Assembly: GCA_963682175.1 (NCBI GenBank)
Contig: OY821775.1
Coordinates: 868,001-932,000 of the forward strand
From: Triglochin maritima
Taxonomy: Eukaryota > Streptophyta > Magnoliopsida > Alismatales > Juncaginaceae
Direction of reading: 5' to 3'
DNA: 64,000 nucleotides
Made by a program: the position numbers and the translations under genes. Below, one piece after another: positions 50,301-61,970 of this stretch. The first letter of the stretch is position 1. Each line of letters opens with the position of its first letter. The notes below the pieces were generated by a model. It ran no database searches, had not been told where the DNA came from, and saw only the letters and a list, made by a program, of their open reading frames with translations.

Positions 50301-52831
50301 GAGGCTTTTTGAGCTTGTCACTTGACATTAACAATGTTCTTATCTCCTTTAAATTTGAACCAAATCAATATTTCAGTGGACCAAATATACAGCATTATTC
50401 CTATATTTTTATTTACTTTGCCATGTTGAGTGGTTCCTTAAAGTGTATTTGTGCTTGTAACTAACTCCTTTTTTGGCAATTTATCTTTTAATTCCCATAT
50501 ATATTTCTTACTTCGGTGTTTTCCCTGGGGACTGAATAGGTGGATTCAAGATGTTGTTTACTGATCAAAGTAAGCTGGTCATGGCTGTTGGTGGGGCTAC
50601 TGCACTAGCTGCTGGTGTCTACACCACTAGGTTCGCAATAATTCTTGCCATCTCATCATTTTCGAATTTGTATTCTTGGTATGGTAAAATGTCTTAATAG
50701 TCTACTTAAATACATTGATTGCATTTTTCCTCAAATGTTATGTTTACAACTTTTTGCAGGGAAGGTGCTAGAGTAATGTGGGGCTATATTAACAGAATAC
50801 TAGGGCAGCCTTCACTTATTAGGGAGTCATCCATCGCCAAGTTTCCTTGGGCGGGAGTCACAGCACGTATTGTAAACCAGGGATCTGCTAATGCTCTTAA
50901 GTCTTCAACAGATGGTAATACTAGCTTTGGGAATATTATTCTTCATCCTTCACTACAAAGGAGAATTGAGCAATTGGCTCGAGCTACAGAGAACACCAAA
51001 TCCCATCAAGCACCATTCAGGAACATGCTTTTTTATGGTCCTCCTGGCACTGGGAAAACGATGGTGGCAAGGGAAATGGCTCGGAAATCAGTAAGTTGCT
51101 TTGTCTTTGCGGTAGTGAATCAGTGATATTTCTGATGCCCCACACATTTATTCTTATATTTTTACATGCTTGTTCAGGTAGTTTCTTCACACTTTTGTCT
51201 CGATATCGTTTAGTGACTGACACTTTTCCTAATACATGCACTTCCTTGTTGGATATGTCATACAGCTTGTATGAATTTGATGGATCTGCCCCACACCAAA
51301 TGTAGGATCAAACTTGAAAGGCTATTATATAGGAGTAGGCTCCATATATTATTAAGGTCATTTTGGATCCTAAGTCTTCTAGACTGGCGCTGTTCTCAGC
51401 ACAGAACTTTAGTTTACCAATTGAATATTGCAAGATGTATTTAGCTTATTCATCTACTTTTAGCTGCTCGCATAATTTGCTCATTGCCTCTTATATTCGT
51501 CTCTCTATAGAGTGCTTTATCTTGTATGTGAAAACATTCGAATAAAGTGGTTTTTTGGGGTCAAGATTTGATTTCCCGGGGAGAGAAAAATCCAGAATCT
51601 GGGTGCTCTTGTCAAATTACATCAAAAAAGTTTGGTGCTCAAGAATAACTTTCAAGATGGTGGTGTTTCAGCTTCTGCCACATAATCAGATTTTGGGAAT
51701 TTTTGGATATTATGTTCTCTGTATAGTCTATTCAATAAACACCTCCAATCTTTTTTATACTTCACACTTATTTTAGTTTGTAATATTTTTTGCCATTTCA
51801 TAGTTCACCTATATTCCGTGAACACTTTGTACAGGGCCTTGATTATGCAATGATGACAGGAGGAGATGTTGCACCTCTGGGTTCGCAGGCTGTTACCAAG
51901 ATACATCAAATTTTTGATTGGGCAAAGAAGTCCAGAAAAGGTCTTTTGCTTTTTATTGACGAGGCTGATGCATTTCTATGCGAGTAAGTTGTTGTCGGTT
52001 TTCTTTATGTAAATATTAAATATCGTGGAGAAAATTTTCAGATTCCAACAATGTTTTAAATTGGTAGTAAACTCAATTTGTTTAGTCCAATTTCTGATTG
52101 TTAATGTACTTTTGCCCAAGTCAGGAAGGTCTACTTATGATGCCAATACATGTAATCAAGTCATTTGTCATATTATGTTAATGGGGTTCGTTTTAATAAA
52201 AAATAATTCTACCGGCAGCTTCTTGATATTTTGTTACCAAGAAATTGATAGGGTACTTTAGGGAACCACAAGTTATTAGCTTAATGTAATTATCTTTTGC
52301 AGGAGGAACAGTGTGCATATGAGTGAATCACAGCGTAGTGCCTTAAATGCACTTCTATTTAGAACTGGAGATCAATCAAGAGACATCGTCCTTGTTCTTG
52401 CGACAAACAGACCTGGTGATCTTGACGCTGCAATTACTGATCGTATAGATGAAGTGATCGAATTCCCACTTCCTGGAGAAGAAGAACGCTTCAAGCTCTT
52501 GAAACTTTACTTGATCAGGTACATCAGCGGCAAAGATGATTCAGAATCATCCCAATGGAGCAAATTTTTCAAGAGAAACCAGCAGGCGATAACCATCAAA
52601 GATATATCTGACGACATTATCCGAGAGGCTGCTCGGAAGACGGCTGGTTTCTCGGGCAGGGAAATAGCAAAACTCATGGCGAGTGTCCAAGCTTCGGTAT
52701 ATGGGCGTCCTGATTGTGTTCTAGACTCACAATTGTTCAGGGAAGTTGTGGATTATAAGGTCACTGAGCATCACCAGAGACTTAAGCTTGCTAATGAAGG
52801 TGGTCCTTCTGAACTCAATCCTGCATTTTAA
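47386..52831 (+). CDS. ATAD3-type mitochondrial AAA ATPase
   Basis: Inner-membrane AAA ATPase of mitochondria; the ATAD3 family links nucleoid organisation, membrane contacts and lipid supply. Exons: 47386-47547, 47613-47708, 48954-49064, 49153-49462, 50540-50630, 50760-51090, 51835-51983, 52303-52831, giving 592 residues in frame. The N-terminus is hydrophobic and Ala-rich. Residues about 60-230 form a charged coiled coil ([20 protein letters not shown]). A membrane segment follows ([16 protein letters not shown]). The AAA domain has Walker A GPPGTGKT at 350-357, Walker [12 protein letters not shown], sensor LVLATNRP and the arginine-finger region [11 protein letters not shown]. The donor after exon 1 is GTCCTC, a weak but usable GT. 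Plants carry several paralogs; I cannot say which. Confidence 0.93.
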
Positions 52832-53802
52832 GAGATATCTTGACTGCCATATGAGGATCGTTTTGGTCAGCATGGGTTTTTTTTTTCAGTTCAGAATTCG
52901 GTAAGTCGTTGCTAAATTAATGGCTAGATTTTCACTTAATGGGGATACTGGAATCCCATCTTAGGACAAAACGTCAGGTATTTGACAATGTAAGAGGTAA
53001 ACTATTCTGAATTTTGTTGTGCATACGGTATTAGGTGGTAATCTTGTAGCACTTCATTCTCCAATTTCGGTGGAAAAAAAAGTTATTTGATTGGTTTTAA
53101 TAAACCATTATACTAGATCGATGAGGGAAAACATTGTTTATTGTAATTTAATGCATTAGCTGCTAAAATGTTTAGGCACATTAGTAGTTTGGTTTTGTAA
53201 TGTATTGGATTTCTAAAATGGAGTGATTGATTTCAAGAAGCTTTTAGATTTCAAAACTGCCATCTCATAGAGCCAAGTTAATAATATAGTGAATGGTTGT
53301 ATGCTTAACCTTTAGGTTGCACAGATGAAGCCAGTCAACGATCTAGTGATTGGTTAGGGCTTGCTAATTTGAAGTCTTTAGTCGGAGAAATCATCAACCT
53401 TTGTTTTGTTGGATTTTCCGTGTTATAATTTGGGTTTTGATACAATGTGTGATGAGGTCGTTTATAATTTCGCACAAATTCTACCAACTTATGAGGCAGG
53501 AATTTAAACTATTTTCCAGCCCGTGAACATTGTATCAGTTGAAGACATAAAGACGCATGCAAGTAATAGTGCAACATTCATGACCAGTTATGTTAAGTGT
53601 CTCTTGGCACCAACGTTGTAAACATAAGGCAGAGAAATTAAGATCCACTAAGACAACTTTCAAACTGAACTCTTTTTAGTCCACAAACGCATTCATAAAG
53701 CAAATCTACATGGGACAACATGTTCAAACCGTACAACTATACAACCAGAAGTGCACTAAAAATTCCAAACATCTCAGTCACAAATTTTAACAAACAGAAG
53801 AG
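52832..53802. other. Intergenic, convergent 3' flanks
   Basis: 3' untranslated DNA of the ATAD3-type and PP2C genes; nothing else recognised. Confidence 0.55.
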
Positions 53803-55751
53803 TTAATGAAAGCTTATCACGACACAGGAGATGTCGTCCCTGCTCTTCCGCGAAACAGCCTCCTCGGTAAGACGTTTTGCGGCTGACTGCGCATCCTTTG
53901 CGTCTTTGATGGCGTCTGCTGCCTCTTGGTTGGACATCACCTGAATATTGCAGCAACTTATGAAGCATGTGTGCATCTCTTATATCACTAGTGTGTGTTA
54001 TATTACAGAATCCGAACTCCAAAGAATTTGACAAGTTCGACCATGTTCATATTAATGCATGACTTCAATGGTGTTAGAATTTGAATATGTGTTTTACATG
54101 CAGACATACAACAAGGAAAAAGAGTGTAAGTGTACATACCACCCACAATCCGTCACTAGCGAGAATCACAAATTCAGTGTCTGAATCGATGTCAACCTCT
54201 ACGACATGAGGCTCTGAACTGAGGTGTGCTTTCAGGCTACCATCTCCAAAAGCCCTTGTTACCGCCTACTGCCCGTCAACACGTGGCACATCCCCTAAAT
54301 CAACCATTACAAGATTAACTAACGTGTTGGGACAAATTTGGCAACACCAAATATACTGATGAGCCATGAAATATATTGGAGGACCCTTCATTAGGAATTT
54401 CAAAGCTTCAATATAGATATTTTCCTCTAACAACTGTAGGTAGGTTGAGAACGAACATTCACATAAATCAACGAGAATAGCATACATAAATCATATACTT
54501 CCAATTTATAATTTTATAAATCTACCGATTTAACTTTCCAAGCATGAAAGGGACGAGATCTTGGCCACATTTTTTTAGATTATCGTAACTTATCTGGACT
54601 TCTTTGAATGTTATACTGATCCTCTAGTTTTCATAAATTAAGTTGCATTGTTTGTTACCTGGGAGGTTTGTAACAAATCCGCCTTTGCTTTCAATTGCTT
54701 CCCTTTCGCTGACAGGCTCATGATCAACTGATAGTTGAGTTGCTACACCATTCTTGAAAATAACAGCTCGAGAATCTCCAATATTAGCCACGATTAGTCT
54801 TTCAGCGTTGATAAGAATAGCTGTTACTGCAGTCGATCCTCCTCTGCCTAATTTAACTGCCTTATCCAAAATCATATCATCGGTAGCAGCATATGCTCTT
54901 TTAATTGCACTTCCCGTATCAGTCCAGAAGTCAGCCTAGAATGCAAATGAAATTGTCCTAAGAACGAACATTCATACTTTTCTCGAGATAGACGACGACA
55001 AATCAGACGAGAATGTAAACTGTCGAAGTTCAGTACCGTTTAATGTGATACCTGGTTTATGATGTTGTTGAATAGATGCGACTGCAAGTAATTTGGAACA
55101 TCGTGACCCAGATGCCCATCAAAAATAGCAAAGAGACCGAGCTCATTGTCGTCCACTTTCTTGAATTCTGCAACCAAGTAATCCTCCATTGCATGGCTTG
55201 ATTGGCCCTTGACCAAGTGGAAGCCATGTTTGACGTTTTTGCGGACCTTGCTCATCCCTTTGCCAGTCTCTGCTGACGAAGAACCTAAACCTGCTTTGAC
55301 CTGTAATGTAAAACGAGTACAACTAGAATGACTTTCCCATATGGTGGAAATAAAGTTTAGTTCTAGTTCTCAATATAGAAAAACAAACTTTCAACATAAG
55401 TGCTCATCCAATAACAGCCCAAAAAATGATGATACTAAAAAGGGCATTCTTATATCAGAACCTGACATTCACGGTGGTTTGCTGATCAAAAAAAACCCCA
55501 GGGTGTTTTAATTCTAATCCTTAAAGGGGGACAAAAAATCCCTCGTGTTCATATCACGATGCAAATGTTTGATGATACCACTCCAATCATAATTATAAGA
55601 CAAAACATTGTTAATGGGTATTCAAATTTTAGTCTTCAAACAAATAAAAAATCCATATGTTTACATTTTGCTGTGATCAACTTGAGGAACAAAACAAAAA
55701 TTGATGACACTAATTAAGAATCCAACATCAACCTAGATTCAAACCCAACAT

Positions 55752-56588
55752 TGTTGTTATTTACCTTGAATACGTATTTAAAGTATTTGTGCAGGAAAAC
55801 AGACAGACGGTCGACCGGTAGGTGTTTCGGTCGACCGGATGTGTGTTGAAATTTGTCCAGCAAAGTGTCTGTCCATTTTCGGTCGATCGGAGTCTAGGAT
55901 TCGGTCGACCGGGCACACGCTCGGAGCTGGGAAAAAGTTACTGTCGGTTTTCGGTCAACCGGAACCTTGGATTCGGTCGACCGGAAACGTTCGAGGAGCT
56001 GGGAGAAAAGTGTCTGTTGAATTTCGGTCGACCGCGTATGCACTCGCGCAAGCCAGAAAAGTTACTGTCGTTTTTCGGTCGACTGGTACTTCAATTTCGG
56101 TCGACCGTTGACGATACGGTTACTGGATTGGTCGACCGAACGACCCGTTCGGTCGACCGTTTGGACCCAGTTCTGCCCACGTTTTGCACATTACTCCACC
56201 CGATTTTGGTGCAACTTATACTTGTTTTGGCCTCATATATAAAGGCAATTTCGTCCCCTTTGTTTAAGGATTAATTCTTATTGTCTACTTTTGTGTTCTT
56301 CAGAGAAAAGAGAGAGAGAGAGCATCCTTGTGATTTGGTAGGAGAGATTTGAGCCGGGTTTCTTCGTCGGTTCGTTCGCGTCTCCCTGTAAGCATCTCTT
56401 GTAATACGTTTCTCTATAGTGGATTTGAGTTGTGTCGTCCGTGGTTTTTCCCGCATTGGGTTTCCACGTTAAATCTTGCGTGTTTGTGTGGTTTGGATTT
56501 TGGATTTGCGTTTTGTTCTCAAGTTTAGCCAATTGGATTCGTGAATTTCGTTCCGCTGCGTATTTGGGATTAGTTTTAATTCCTAACA
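55752..56588 (+). mobile_element. Solo LTR, probably Copia type, 5-bp target duplication
   Basis: An 837-bp LTR starting TGTTGTTATTTACC and ending AATTCCTAACA, flanked by AACAT on both sides (55747-55751, 56589-56593). It has a TATA box (TATATAAA, 56236-56243) and a 3' part with TTTTTCCCGCATTGGGTTTC as in plant Copia LTRs. The first 400 bp carry about eleven copies of the palindromic motif GGTCGACCG or variants. There is no internal retroelement region, so it is a recombination product. It lies in PP2C intron 1, in the opposite orientation to that gene. Confidence 0.88.
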
Positions 56589-56989
56589 AACATGGTAAAT
56601 TATTATGAGTTCAATCCCATAAGCACAATCTCTGGAGATTTTATACTCTAGGAATTTCTATTTTCTATCACTTTAGAGAATGCTAGAAACTTGAACACTA
56701 GAAATTTTCATCATCTCCCTCACTACAAAGAGAGGGTATTGTAGTTGTGTTAGCTAGGAAATATGTATTGTAATAGAAAGGGTATCATATAAGAGTTATT
56801 ATAGTAGTTGTGAGTATGTCTCACAAGGTAGATAATATATAAGTATAAGTTGTAGTATTGTAACATTAGTTGTTATAAATAAAAACTTACATTAGTCTCA
56901 CTACTGAAATCATGACCAATCTTAATCACCATACCAAGGTGATCAGATTGAGAAACGCAAAAAAAAGGGTCCCAGGAAAGCAAATATCT

Positions 56990-57350
56990 TCATCTTCACA
57001 TAACAACACAAAATTTGCCGATACCAAACAATTCATAACTTTCATACCAAAAATGCTGATGGGTATTCCAATTACAGTCCCCAGACTAAGAAAAAACCAA
57101 TCTTTCGCATTTTGGAGTTATCAACTTAACAAATACGAAAGACTCTTTGGAAAGCAAATCTTCATATTCAAACCACGACATAAATTATGGGGATACAACC
57201 AAAATCACAACCTTCGGAACAAAATGATGATGGGTATTCAATTTTCAGTCCCAAAACGAAGGGAAAACCAACTCTCACATTTTCGAGCGGTCAAGCTTGA
57301 CAAACTCAAAAGATTCCTAGAAAAGCAAATATCTTTTATATAGAAGAGAG
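56990..57350. repeat. Diverged ~180-bp repeats in PP2C intron 1
   Basis: Two units containing GATGGGTATTC, CAGTCCC, AAAACCAA and AAAGCAAAT in the same order lie here. A more diverged relative lies at about 55610-55700, before the solo LTR, so the LTR interrupts an older repeat series. Confidence 0.6.
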
Positions 57351-58594
57351 AAAAAAAAGAAAAAAACCATGAACAAGAATTTTTACCTTCATCTTGTGCA
57401 AGATCTCCTTTCCAGCCATGTTGACGTTGGTGTCAATCTGAGAAAATGATTTGGTGTTGCAGAGATTTGGTCAGGAAAGGGGATGGTTAATAGAGCCGTT
57501 ATACACGTCACGCTTCCTACGTGGACGGACCAGTCAGCTGCCAGTTCAGCGTCCAGTCAGCCAAAACTTCTGCGCGGGGAAAAGTAAATTACGAATTTTT
57601 AGGTGCGACGGTTCATTTCCCGAAATCACAATAAAACGGTTAGACTTCACGTACATCAGTAGCGGCGGTACAGCATTCGAGTAACTTTCCTCCCAAGTCT
57701 TTCCTTTTCCATTCCCCATTTCACCCGGAGTTTCTTTCCATACGTTCATCCAAAACCTTCATTCCCATTTTAGTCGAACGAAAATTATAACCAGGCGAAA
57801 ATGGATCCTTCTCTACCTGAAACCTCCATCGCTCCTGAAATTGTAGCCGCGCAGGTGTTGTGTCAACCACGTTCTTTCTGGTTCATTTTAAGGTTCATTA
57901 TTGGCCTCTAACAATCTTTTTTGGTTGTTTAAGGGAAGCACGTACTACTTCCGCGAAACCAAGTGCGGTTTCACGGCCCTTCACAAGCAGTTCGACCGGA
58001 TGAAGGAGGAGGAGAAAAATGTCTTCCAACGGACGCCTTTCGGTCACTTCCTCTCCTTTCCTCACGTCACAACTGACAACGAGATACTGGGTTGGTTCGT
58101 CGAACACTTCGACGCCAATGAAGTCGGTTTGAGAATAGCCACTGGGGTGATCCCATTTACGGTAGAAGACGTCGCCCTTCTACTTGGACTAAGAGCACAT
58201 GGGCAGAGAGTGGATATGGAAGCCATGTACGTACAAAAACGTGACGGGGTTAACATCGACAACACCCAACTACTGGGTCATCTTACTGCCACGAGCAAGA
58301 TGGGCGAGGAGGAGGAGCACGTCCGACTCCTTATTTCTATGATTTTCAATCATTTTTTGTTCTTCGATGGATCACTGCGAAGTAAAGCGTGGTACACGAA
58401 TCACCTTAAGAACCTCAAGCGCCTGAAGAGATATGCGTGGGCAAATGCGGTTCACACTTTCTTGGTTGAAGGCCTGGAGGAAGCCCAACGGGACCTCTCG
58501 AGGAGGAGATTGTCAGCGAACTTCTCTATGAAGCAGGGCTACGTGTATGGTTGCGTTGCCGTATTACAAGTAAGCATCTTGGTCCGAAATGAGT

Positions 58595-59115
58595 GTTGTG
58601 TCAGTCCAGAGTAGTGTTGGTTTATGTCCGGAATAAGTGTTTTGTCTGTCCGGGATAAGTCTTGTCTCTGTCCGGAATAAGTGTCTTGAGGTTATCCGGG
58701 AAAAGTATTACGTATGTCCGGAATAGTGTTTTGTTTGTCCAGAATAAGTGTGTTGCCTGTCCGGAATAGTCCTGTATATGTCCGGAATGATTGTCTTGTC
58801 TGTCCGGAATACGTATTGTGTCTGTCCGGAATACGTATTTTGTCTGTCCGGAATAAGAGTTTTGTCTGTCCGGAATAAGAGTTTTGTCTGTCCGGAATAC
58901 GTATTGTGTCTGTCCGGAATAAGTATTTTGTCTGTCCGGAATAGTGTTGCGTCTGTCCGGAATAAGAGTTTTGTCTGTCCGGAATACTTATTGTGTCTGT
59001 CCGGAATAAGTATTTTGTCTATCCGGAATAGTCCTGTATATGTCCGAAATGATTGTCCTGTCTGTCTGGAATAGTGTTGCGTCTGTCTGGAATAAGAGTT
59101 GTGTCTGTCCTGGGG
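58595..59115. repeat. 22-bp tandem array B, in PMD-Ulp1 intron 2
   Basis: About 23 units of the type GTCTGTCCGGAATAAGAGTT plus two bases, period 22 bp, filling nearly all of intron 58570-59154. The TCCGGA core is the best-conserved part. The orientation reads GTCTGTCCGGAAT on the transcribed (sense) strand. Confidence 0.92.
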
Positions 59116-59609
59116 AAGTTATGTTTCTGGTTTTTAACTCATTCCGGTTTTCAGGTGTGGCTTTGCGAGAAGTTCAAATTGGGGTATCCCCGGTCAGCAT
59201 TTCCACGGTTCAAGTGTTGGACGGAAATGTTTAGCAGACGCCAAATCCTTAGAAAATTGGAAGATCGAGGCATCAACTTGTCCCGGATTTACTCGGGTCA
59301 ATTTGAGTTGAAGGGCACCCCAAAACTCAGTGAACGTGAGCATTCACTGTTGTCAGAGGATCAATTTCCTCCTGCAGAAGCAACTCCCGCAGCAAAGGTC
59401 GCCTCGAAGGAAACACCTTCAACATCCACTATACCAAGGGTACAACTCAGTGAATGCAGCATTCCATGTGACCCACTGCTACAAGAGTTGGAACTTAGTG
59501 AGGTGAAGACGAATTGACTGCGAGCCGAAGCAGCACTTAGGGAGGCGACCGTTAAAATTAACAACTTGGAGGAAGAACTCCGGATCTCTCAAGAAGAGTG
59601 TCGTAGGCT

Positions 59610-59995
59610 GAGAGTCCGTGGGGAGGAGGAAGAGAGGGAATAGAGGGAGGAGGAAGAGAGAAATAAGAGGGAGGCGGAGGAGAGGGAAAAGAGGGAGGAA
59701 GAGAGGGAGAAGAGAGAGGAGGAAGAAAGGAAGAAGAGGGAGGAGCAAAAGAGGAAGAGGATGGAGGAGCAAGAGAAGAAGAATAGGGAGTAGGATGAGA
59801 GGAATAAGAGGGAGGAGGAAGAGAAGAAGAGGATGGAGGAGGATGAGAAGAAGAGGAGGGAGGAGGATGAGAGGAATAAGAGGGAGGAGGAAGAGAGGGA
59901 GGAGGAAGAGAGGAAGAAGAGGAAGGAGGAAGAGGGAGAGAAGAGGAAGGAGGATGAGAAGAAGAAGGAGGAAGATATGAGGAGACAGCAGGAAA
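59610..59995 (+). repeat. Purine-only tract encoding the Glu/Lys/Arg coiled coil
   Basis: Nearly 390 bp made of G and A with only scattered pyrimidines, built from GAGGAG, GAAGAG and AAGAGG units. It codes the charged coiled coil of the PMD-Ulp1 gene and contains two of its TAG stops. Confidence 0.9.
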
Positions 59996-61159
59996 GAAAG
60001 ATGAAGGCTGTGGTAGCGGTACCGCTTTTGCACCCTCAAAAAATGCGGACCATTAAACCACGCTTGCGCACAGAACATATAGACGAAGCGCAAAGCAAAT
60101 CTGGCCAAGATAAGGCACAGAAGAATGCCGCAGAAAAACAAGAAGAAATAAAGGAGACCGAAGAAGCCACCACAAAAACAAAAGGGGACGAAGAAGCCAG
60201 TGAAGAAATATACGAGGCCGACGAAACAGCGAAAGATGAACTGACCGCCCATGTTTCGTCCACGAGGCCCGATGTGGATGCGACCGCCTTGAGAACGCTG
60301 ACCAATGATGAGGTAAGTCGTTTATTGAATGCAACGGCTCCCGAACGACAAGCAAAAGATATTATCTGGAGGGGGGGTCTGAGCAATATCACCAGGGGTG
60401 ATATCAAGGAAATAATTTCGCCAAAAACAGAATTCACCAACGAAACTCTTGACGGCCTAATTGAGGTACTCCTCAGAAGAGGAGGGCAACAAAAGGTGGT
60501 CTGCTTATCATCCTTCGAATCGGAAAAGATTGTGGAGGGACAGGGAGAAGATATAAGGAAAGATTATTTACTCCCCAAAATTGAAGGAATAAATGTGGAG
60601 GAAGTCATCATCGCACAACCATGCTGTTTGGCCGGCCACTGGACTCTGTTCGTTGCCCATGGACCTCGATCAGAGTTCATTCAGTACAACAGCCTCTCCC
60701 GCATACTTAAAAAAGGTGACAATCCTAACCGTTTGGTCGGAACTCATGAATGCACCGCGTCTAAGATAGCGGGATTCTGGCGAGGGTTGTTGAAGGTCGA
60801 GTGGCCGCTGAGAGTTGAGAAGAAGGGTAGCCAACGACAGCTACCGGGGAGTAACGACTGCGGGCCATACGTTTTGTACTGGATGAAGCGTTTGATGGAG
60901 AATGCTGATCCGACGAAGCCGAAACAGAGCAAGGTTATTCACCGTTTTAGATGCGATTTGGCCAATTTCTTACTCGAAGACTCTGGGATGTGCGATCAAC
61001 AATAAACGCCCTGAAAATGTTTTAATTTACTTTGCACTATTGATCAACAATTTTTTTCCAAAGTTATACATGTATACATGTTAAAATTACATAGACTATT
61101 TGAATGATTTATCAATACAAGGACATTTGGTGTTGGGTTTTTATAAAATTATTTTCTTG

Positions 61160-61812
61160 TTTCCGGACATACATGATACGTAATCCGGACGGACATATAA
61201 CGTAATCCGGACAGACCATTAGCGTAATCCGGACAGACATACAATGTAATCCGGACAGAAATAAAACGTAAACCGGACATACAATGTAATCCGGACAACA
61301 TAATTACGTATTCCGGACATATTGGTCACTTAATTCGGACATAAATAAAACGTAATCTGGACATTGATGAATCGTAATCCGGACGTACATATAACGTAAT
61401 CCGGACATACTGGTAACTTAATCCGGACATAAATAAAACTTATTCCGGACAGAAATTAACGTAATCCGGACAGACAAACAATGTAATCCGGACAGCCTAG
61501 GTACGTCTTCCGGACATACTGGTCAATTAATCCGGACATAAGTAAAACGTAATCCGGACATTGATGAATCGTAATCCAGACGGACATATAACGTAATCCG
61601 GACATACTGGTAACTTAATCCGGACATAAATAAAACTTATTCCGGACAGAAATTAACGTAATCCGGACAGACAAACAATGTAATCCGGACAGCCTAAGTA
61701 CATAATTCGGACATACTGGTCACTTAATCCGGACATAAATAAAACATAAACCGGACATTGATGAATCGTAATCCGGACAGACATATAACGTAATCAGGAC
61801 AGACATACAACA
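61160..61812. repeat. 22-bp tandem array C, between the convergent MULE genes
   Basis: Units of the type CGTAATCCGGACAGACATAC plus two bases, mostly 22 bp. This is array B's unit in the opposite orientation. It fills the gap between the PMD-Ulp1 stop and the transposase stop. There is also a larger duplication: a block of about 220-240 bp containing TTGATGAATCGTAATCC recurs. Confidence 0.9.
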
Positions 61813-61970
61813 AACCAAAATTACTTAAATATATTTGTCGCCATCAGAAATTAATTCACAAACGAACAAACAAAGAAAGGGTTGAATCTTATGCAATAAT
61901 ACGGACAGACATACAATGACTTTCAACAAAATTACATAGGAATAATTCCAACCAAGGACAAATACAATAA

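Larger units (their letters stand above)
53803..57419 (-). pseudogene. PP2C protein phosphatase with an in-frame amber codon
   Basis: Metal-dependent Ser/Thr phosphatase of the small cytosolic plant PP2C group (MTGKDILHKMK-type N-terminus). Exons (minus): 57387-57419, 55052-55300, 54659-54935, 54140-54294, 53803-53940. They total 284 codons including the stop, the normal family length, with all joins in frame. Motifs: HAMEDYLVAEF, LFAIFDGHLGHDV (metal-binding Asp-Gly), GRGGSTAVTAIL, VANIGDSRAV, LSVDHEP, RAFGDGSLK, FVILASDGLW and RKSRDDISCVV. At codon 196 (54266-54268) the expected leucine of DGQLAVARAFGD is TAG, which would remove the last third. Every other exon is clean, so this is either a very young null allele or a sequence error. 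Intron 1 holds a solo LTR. Confidence 0.8.
57801..61005 (+). pseudogene. Plant mobile domain (PMD) - coiled coil - Ulp1 protease fusion, three nonsense codons
   Basis: Exons 57801-57854, 57934-58569 and 59155-61005 form 847 codons in one frame. Residues about 20-290 are a plant mobile domain (TKCGFTALHKQFDRM, NEVGLRIATGVIPFTVEDVALLLGL, VWLCEKF). About 360-540 is an almost pure Glu/Lys/Arg coiled coil. The C-terminal 150 residues are a C48 (Ulp1/SUMO protease-like) domain with H725 in GHWTLF, N742 in IQYNSLSR (Asp in many relatives), a Gln in RQLPGS and C799 in NDCGPYVLYW. Stops interrupt at 59515-59517 (TGA), 59641-59643 and 59791-59793 (TAG), so as read it makes no fused protein; the Ulp1 part remains open for 390 codons. 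It is MULE cargo facing the transposase gene. Confidence 0.85.

Noticed and set aside
55822..56274. 150-codon ORF across GGTCGACCG repeats
   Set aside because: It lies in the LTR promoter half; no homology and it overlaps a second open frame, a palindrome-repeat artefact.
58595..59115. Possible CRISPR-like or protein-coding repeat in array B
   Set aside because: Units are contiguous without unique spacers, and the array is bounded by good splice sites in a plant gene.
59479..60252. 257-codon leucine/phenylalanine/proline-rich ORF on the minus strand
   Set aside because: It is the complement of the Glu/Lys/Arg purine tract in the PMD-Ulp1 gene; low complexity and antisense to a better-supported frame.
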